Source: Streptomyces bauhiniae (GTDB lineage Bacteria; Actinomycetota; Actinomycetes; Streptomycetales; Streptomycetaceae). Taken from it: a stretch of 64,000 nt of DNA. Positions 60,683 through 64,000 of this stretch are shown in pieces (the first letter of the stretch is position 1; each line of letters begins with the position of its first letter). The DNA lies in the NCBI RefSeq assembly GCF_004784475.1, contig NZ_SRRT01000006.1, forward strand, positions 310,001-374,000, written 5' to 3'. A program made the translations under genes and the position numbers. The notes beneath the pieces are model-generated. The model was not told the DNA's origin. It was given only the letters and a program-made list of their open reading frames with translations, and ran no database searches.

Positions 60683-61789
60683 ATGCGTCGTATCGCCATG
60701 TCCGTGGCCGTCTCCACGATGGTCCTCCCGCTCGCCGGCTGCGGCGTCCTGAACGCGGCGGGAGACGACGCGAGCGCGAGCCCGACCATGGGCGACCAGG
60801 TCACCGTCGGCCTGCTGCTGCCGGAGAAGGCGAACACCCGCTACGACAAGTTCGACTACCCCATCATCAAGTCCAAGGTGGCCGAACTGACCCACAAGAA
60901 GGGCAAGGTCGAGTACGCCAACGCCGACGCGGACGCCGGCCAGCAGGCCGAGCAGATGCAGCGGATGATCGACGAGAAGGTCAACGTCATCCTGCTCGAC
61001 GCCGTCGACGCGCACGCGATCGCGCCGGCCGTGCAGAAGGCCAAGGACGCGGGCATCCCGGTCATCGCCTACGACCGGCTGGCCGAGGGCCCGATCCAGG
61101 CGTACATCTCCTTCGACAACGAGCTGGTCGGCGAGGTGCAGGGCCGCTCCCTGCTGGAGCGGCTGGGGTCGGGCGCGGGCCTCTCCGACAAGATCGTGAT
61201 GATGAACGGCTCGCCCACCGACCCCAACGCCAAGCAGTTCAAGGAGGGCGCGCTCTCCGAGCTGACCGGCAAGGTGACGATCGCGGACAGCTTCGACACC
61301 AAGGACTGGAAGCCGGAGAACGCCGAGGCCAACATGACCGAGGCGATAGGCCGGATCGGCAAGGACAACATCGCCGCCGTCTACTCCGCCAACGACGGCA
61401 TGGCCGGCGGCATCATCAAGGCGCTGAAGAACGCCGGCGTCACCAACCTGCCGCCCATCACCGGCCAGGACGCCGAACTGGACGCCGTGCAGCGCATCCT
61501 GGCGGGCACGCAGTACATGAGCGTCTACAAGTCCTACCCGGACGAGGCCGAGGCCGCCGCCCAGATGGCCGTCGCCAAGGTGCAGGGCAAGGACATCCAG
61601 TTCGACGCCCTCACCCAGGACCGCGTCGACAGCCCCACCGACAAGCAGATCCCGGCCAAGCTGGTCCAGGTGACCGCGCTGACCAAGAGCAAGATCAAGG
61701 ACACGGTCGTCGAGGACGGCATCTACACCGTCGAGCAGATCTGCACCGCCCCCTACAAGTCGGCCTGCGCCGCCGTGGGCCTGCGCTGA
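60683..61789 (+). CDS. Sugar-binding lipoprotein (periplasmic-binding, XylF-like), orphan
   Basis: 368 residues with a lipobox (STMVLPLAGC). The type I periplasmic-binding domain (Peripla_BP_4, about 40-340) shows QMQRMIDEKVNVILLDAVDAHAIAPAVQKAKDAG (Asp/Asn sugar-contact region) and VYSANDGMAGGIIKALKNAG. It resembles xylose/ribose-binding proteins. No permease or ATPase gene is in the window, so it must use transport components encoded elsewhere, or serve as a sensor. ATG 60683; an in-frame GTG four codons upstream is possible. The upstream 245 bp (60438-60682) show no gene. Confidence 0.9.
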   Translation: MRRIAMSVAVSTMVLPLAGCGVLNAAGDDASASPTMGDQVTVGLLLPEKANTRYDKFDYPIIKSKVAELTHKKGKVEYANADADAGQQAEQMQRMIDEKVNVILLDAVDAHAIAPAVQKAKDAGIPVIAYDRLAEGPIQAYISFDNELVGEVQGRSLLERLGSGAGLSDKIVMMNGSPTDPNAKQFKEGALSELTGKVTIADSFDTKDWKPENAEANMTEAIGRIGKDNIAAVYSANDGMAGGIIKALKNAGVTNLPPITGQDAELDAVQRILAGTQYMSVYKSYPDEAEAAAQMAVAKVQGKDIQFDALTQDRVDSPTDKQIPAKLVQVTALTKSKIKDTVVEDGIYTVEQICTAPYKSACAAVGLR

Positions 61790-61830
61790 CGCGCCGATAC
61801 GCGGCCGGGGAGCGACCCGGAGACAGGTGA

Positions 61831-61869
61831 GGGAGGCGGCCCCGGTGACGGCGGGGCCGCCTCCCTTTT
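61831..61869 (+). terminator. Terminator of the sugar-binding lipoprotein gene
   Basis: Perfect 13-bp stem GGGAGGCGGCCCC with its complement around GGTGACGGC, followed by TTTT. Confidence 0.92.
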
Positions 61870-62008
61870 CGTATGCCGTGCCGCCCCCGGCGATCCGGGC
61901 ATACCGGTGTTTCGCGGTTCTCGGGGCAGGAGGAGCCGTGTTGCGGAGGCGGGCGGCGCCGCGCATAGTTGCGCTGCGAAGTGGCGGCGACCGGGGGTGG
62001 AATGGGCG

Positions 62009-63037
62009 ATGGCCGGGCACGCGACGGAGGAGCATCCCCACGGTGCCGACCGGCTGTGCGGGCAGGGGGACCGCGTGTACTCCCGTGCCGTGCGCCGGGG
62101 CCGGGTGCCCCGCGCGGACGCGGAGCCGGTGCCCTGCCTGCTGGAGCTGGCCCTGCTGCACCCCGACCCCGACGACATGGACTGGCTGGTCCCCACCTCC
62201 CCGCAGGAGGTGATGACCCGGCTGCTGCGCGGGGTCTACGACGAGGTCAACGAGAGCCGGCGCCGGATGGGCTCGGCGGTCGCCGCGTTCGACTGGTACG
62301 CCGGGCTCGGCCGTCAACTGCCCGCCCTCGGCGCACCGGGTGAAGGCTCCGCGATCCGGGTGCTGGACGGACTCACCCGTATCCAGGCCGCGATGGACGA
62401 GGCGACCGAGCGGTGCGCGACCGAGGTGCTCACCGTGCAGCCCGGCGGCATCCGGCGCGAGGCCGAGCTGACCGAGGGCCTGCACCGGGCGCTCGAACTG
62501 CGCGGCCGGGGCGTCCGGATGCGCGACCTGTACACCCATGTCGCCCGGCACGGCCAGGGGTTGATGACCTACCTGGAGCTGATGGGCGACGCGGTGGAGG
62601 CCCGCACGCTGGACGAGGTCATCGACCGGCTCATCCTCTTCGACCGCACGGTGGCCTTCATCCCCGCCAACACCGACCGCACCATGGCCCTGGAGCTGCG
62701 CCACCCGGCACTCGTGGAGTACCTGGTGACGGTCTTCGAGCGGCTGTGGCGGCTGGCGATCCCGCTCACCGCCCCGCTGCCCGACACCGGCATCGAGGGC
62801 ATCTCGCACCGCGAACGCGCCATCGCCGCGCTGCTCGCCGAGGGCCACCAGGACGCGGTGATCGCCGAGCGGCTCGGCATCAGCGTGCGCACCTGCCGCG
62901 CGCACATCGCCCGGCTCTCGGAGACCCTGGGCGCGACCAGCCGTACCCAACTCGGCGTCCGCATCGCCCAGGTGGGGCTGGACGGCCCCTCGCACGGACC
63001 GGCGCCCGCGCCCGCCGAGGGCGTGCCAGCGACCTGA
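62009..63037 (+). CDS. LuxR-type transcriptional regulator A (paralogue of B)
   Basis: 342 residues from ATG 62009 behind GGGGGTGGA. The C-terminal LuxR-like helix-turn-helix covers about residues 265-325 (HRERAIAALLAEGHQDAVIAERLGISVRTCRAHIARL). The N-terminal ~250 residues are a sensor-like domain with motifs VYSRAVRRGRVPRADAE, LALLHPDPDD, ATEVLTVQPGGIRRE and DRTVAFIPANTDRTMALELRHPALVEYL. This matches orphan Streptomyces LuxR proteins with a TrmB-sensor-like N-terminus and no receiver. Ligand and targets unknown. Tail-to-tail with paralogue B, nine bases between the stop codons. Confidence 0.88.
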   Translation: MAGHATEEHPHGADRLCGQGDRVYSRAVRRGRVPRADAEPVPCLLELALLHPDPDDMDWLVPTSPQEVMTRLLRGVYDEVNESRRRMGSAVAAFDWYAGLGRQLPALGAPGEGSAIRVLDGLTRIQAAMDEATERCATEVLTVQPGGIRREAELTEGLHRALELRGRGVRMRDLYTHVARHGQGLMTYLELMGDAVEARTLDEVIDRLILFDRTVAFIPANTDRTMALELRHPALVEYLVTVFERLWRLAIPLTAPLPDTGIEGISHRERAIAALLAEGHQDAVIAERLGISVRTCRAHIARLSETLGATSRTQLGVRIAQVGLDGPSHGPAPAPAEGVPAT

Positions 63038-63046
63038 ACTCCCGCT

Positions 63047-63994
63047 CTAGTCCGCCTCGTTGAGCATCCCGGAGCGGGCGATCAGGTAACCGAGCTGGGC
63101 CCGGCTGCCGCTGCCCAGCGCGGTGGCCAGCTTGGCGATGTGGGCGCGGCAGGTGCGGACGTTCATGCCCAGGCGCCGGGCGATGGCCTCGTCGACATGC
63201 CCCTCCACCAGCAGCTTGGCGATGGAGTGCTGGATGTCGGTGATGCCGTCCGCGGCGGTCTCGTAGGGCGTGCCGGCGCTCAGCGGGACCGCGCGGCTCC
63301 ACATGAACTCGAAGACCTTGACCAGGTAGCGCACCAGGCCGGGGTGGCGCAGCTCCAGCGCGACCTGGCGGTCCTCCTGGACCGGGATGAAGGCCACCGT
63401 CTCGTCGCAGATGATCAGCCGCTCGACCAGCTCGTCGATGGTGCGGTACTCGGCCTTGCCGTCGGTGAAGTGGTCCACGTAGGCGAGGCGGTCGGCGCTG
63501 TAACGGGCGGTGTGCTGGTACAGGGTGCGGATGCGCACCCCGCGCTCGATCAGCGGGCGATCGCGCTCCAGCGCCTCCAGGAGACGGTTCTCGGGGCTGC
63601 GGCGGCCGCCGGGCTGCACGGTGAGCACCTCGGTGCGGCACTGGCCGGTGGCGAGGTCCAGGGCCGCGTTGATGCGGTCCAGGCCCTCCAGGACGGTGAT
63701 GGCGTGCGTGGGGGCGTCCTCGCGGGCGCTCAGCGTCATGAAGGGTTCGAAGATCTCGGAGAGCACGATGGACCGGCGCCGCCGCTCGGCGATCTCCCGC
63801 TCGATCGGGGTCAGCCGCTGGGCCAGCGCGACGGCCGGCGCCACCGGCCGCAGCCAGCCCGGATCGTCGGGGTCGGGGTGGAGCAGGGCGAACTCCATCA
63901 GGCACGGAGCCGCCTCGGCGTCCGCGCGCGGGATGCGGCCGGTGCGCAGCGCGCTCGCGTAGAGGCGGCTTCCTTCCGCGCACATCTCTGTCAC
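63047..63994 (-). CDS. LuxR-type transcriptional regulator B (paralogue of A)
   Basis: 315 residues from GTG 63994 (or ATG 63985). It shares the order of motifs with regulator A: SRLYASALRTGRIPRADAE, FALLHPDPDD, RTEVLTVQPGGRR, ETVAFIPVQEDRQVALELRH and a C-terminal helix-turn-helix LLVEGHVDEAIARRLGMNVRTCRAHIAKL. It starts six bases from the window edge, so a longer in-frame N-terminus cannot be excluded. The linker between sensor and HTH is shorter than in A. Function unknown. Confidence 0.85.
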   Translation of the reverse strand: MTEMCAEGSRLYASALRTGRIPRADAEAAPCLMEFALLHPDPDDPGWLRPVAPAVALAQRLTPIEREIAERRRRSIVLSEIFEPFMTLSAREDAPTHAITVLEGLDRINAALDLATGQCRTEVLTVQPGGRRSPENRLLEALERDRPLIERGVRIRTLYQHTARYSADRLAYVDHFTDGKAEYRTIDELVERLIICDETVAFIPVQEDRQVALELRHPGLVRYLVKVFEFMWSRAVPLSAGTPYETAADGITDIQHSIAKLLVEGHVDEAIARRLGMNVRTCRAHIAKLATALGSGSRAQLGYLIARSGMLNEAD

Positions 63995-64000
63995 CGCGTG

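Overview
This is a high-GC actinobacterial chromosome segment, almost certainly Streptomyces. The signs are extreme GC third-position bias, frequent GTG starts, very rare TTA codons, the dnaK-grpE-dnaJ-hspR heat-shock operon with HAIR operators, LAL/LuxR, SpoIIE-phosphatase and XRE-TPR regulators, an LAxTG sortase substrate, and long antisense shadow ORFs. The relative order of aspS, metG, dcd and the dnaK operon matches the origin-proximal core of Streptomyces chromosomes as I remember it. Two parS-like ParB boxes (685-700 and 29798-29813) fit an origin-proximal location.

Layout. 1-4 kb: start of a PAS/SpoIIE-type phosphatase, aspS, and a minus-strand pair made of a PD-(D/E)XK (Rpn-like) protein and an AbiEii-like nucleotidyltransferase. 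4-11 kb: metG, a VWA protein with a very long Ala/Pro/Glu tail, an FUSC-type membrane protein and two other membrane proteins. 11-20 kb: SpoIIE phosphatase, an unrecognised protein, a secreted propeller/Ig protein, an LCP cell-wall ligase, a small exported peptide, an XRE-TPR regulator and a lipoprotein. 20-27.5 kb: two identical 164-bp MITE-like elements bracket a nucleoside hydrolase, a GH13 glucosidase, DUF4142, DUF6445-like and DUF4328 genes and a MIP channel. 27.7-38.8 kb: a STAND ATPase without an obvious effector, a parS box, a GT2 glycosyltransferase, a TerD-PD-(D/E)XK nuclease fusion, LysR/PhzF, a sortase substrate, a PAP2/Aur1-type phosphatase, a lipoprotein and a polysaccharide deacetylase.

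38.9-44.4 kb looks accessory. It holds a TTA-containing membrane XRE regulator, a PA14/FN3 exoprotein, an orphan barstar, an SMI1/KNR4-like gene, an unknown small gene and the wreck of a tyrosine integrase abutting a tRNA-Gly(CCC). Three related hairpins are spread through this stretch. 44.5-50.4 kb: a zinc-ribbon peptide, dcd and a phosphoribosyltransferase, then a locus built from a large LuxR (LAL) regulator with a small secreted protein downstream and, divergently, two secreted proteins made of NTQGG-type repeats. I consider this the most likely undescribed system here.

50.4-64 kb: a Yip1-like membrane protein, an FG-GAP exoprotein, an ABM monooxygenase, a membrane Fe-S/CCG oxidoreductase, the heat-shock operon dnaK-grpE-dnaJ-hspR (negatively autoregulated through HAIR sites), an orphan sugar-binding lipoprotein, and two tail-to-tail paralogous LuxR-type regulators. 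The second regulator's start lies six bases inside the right edge.
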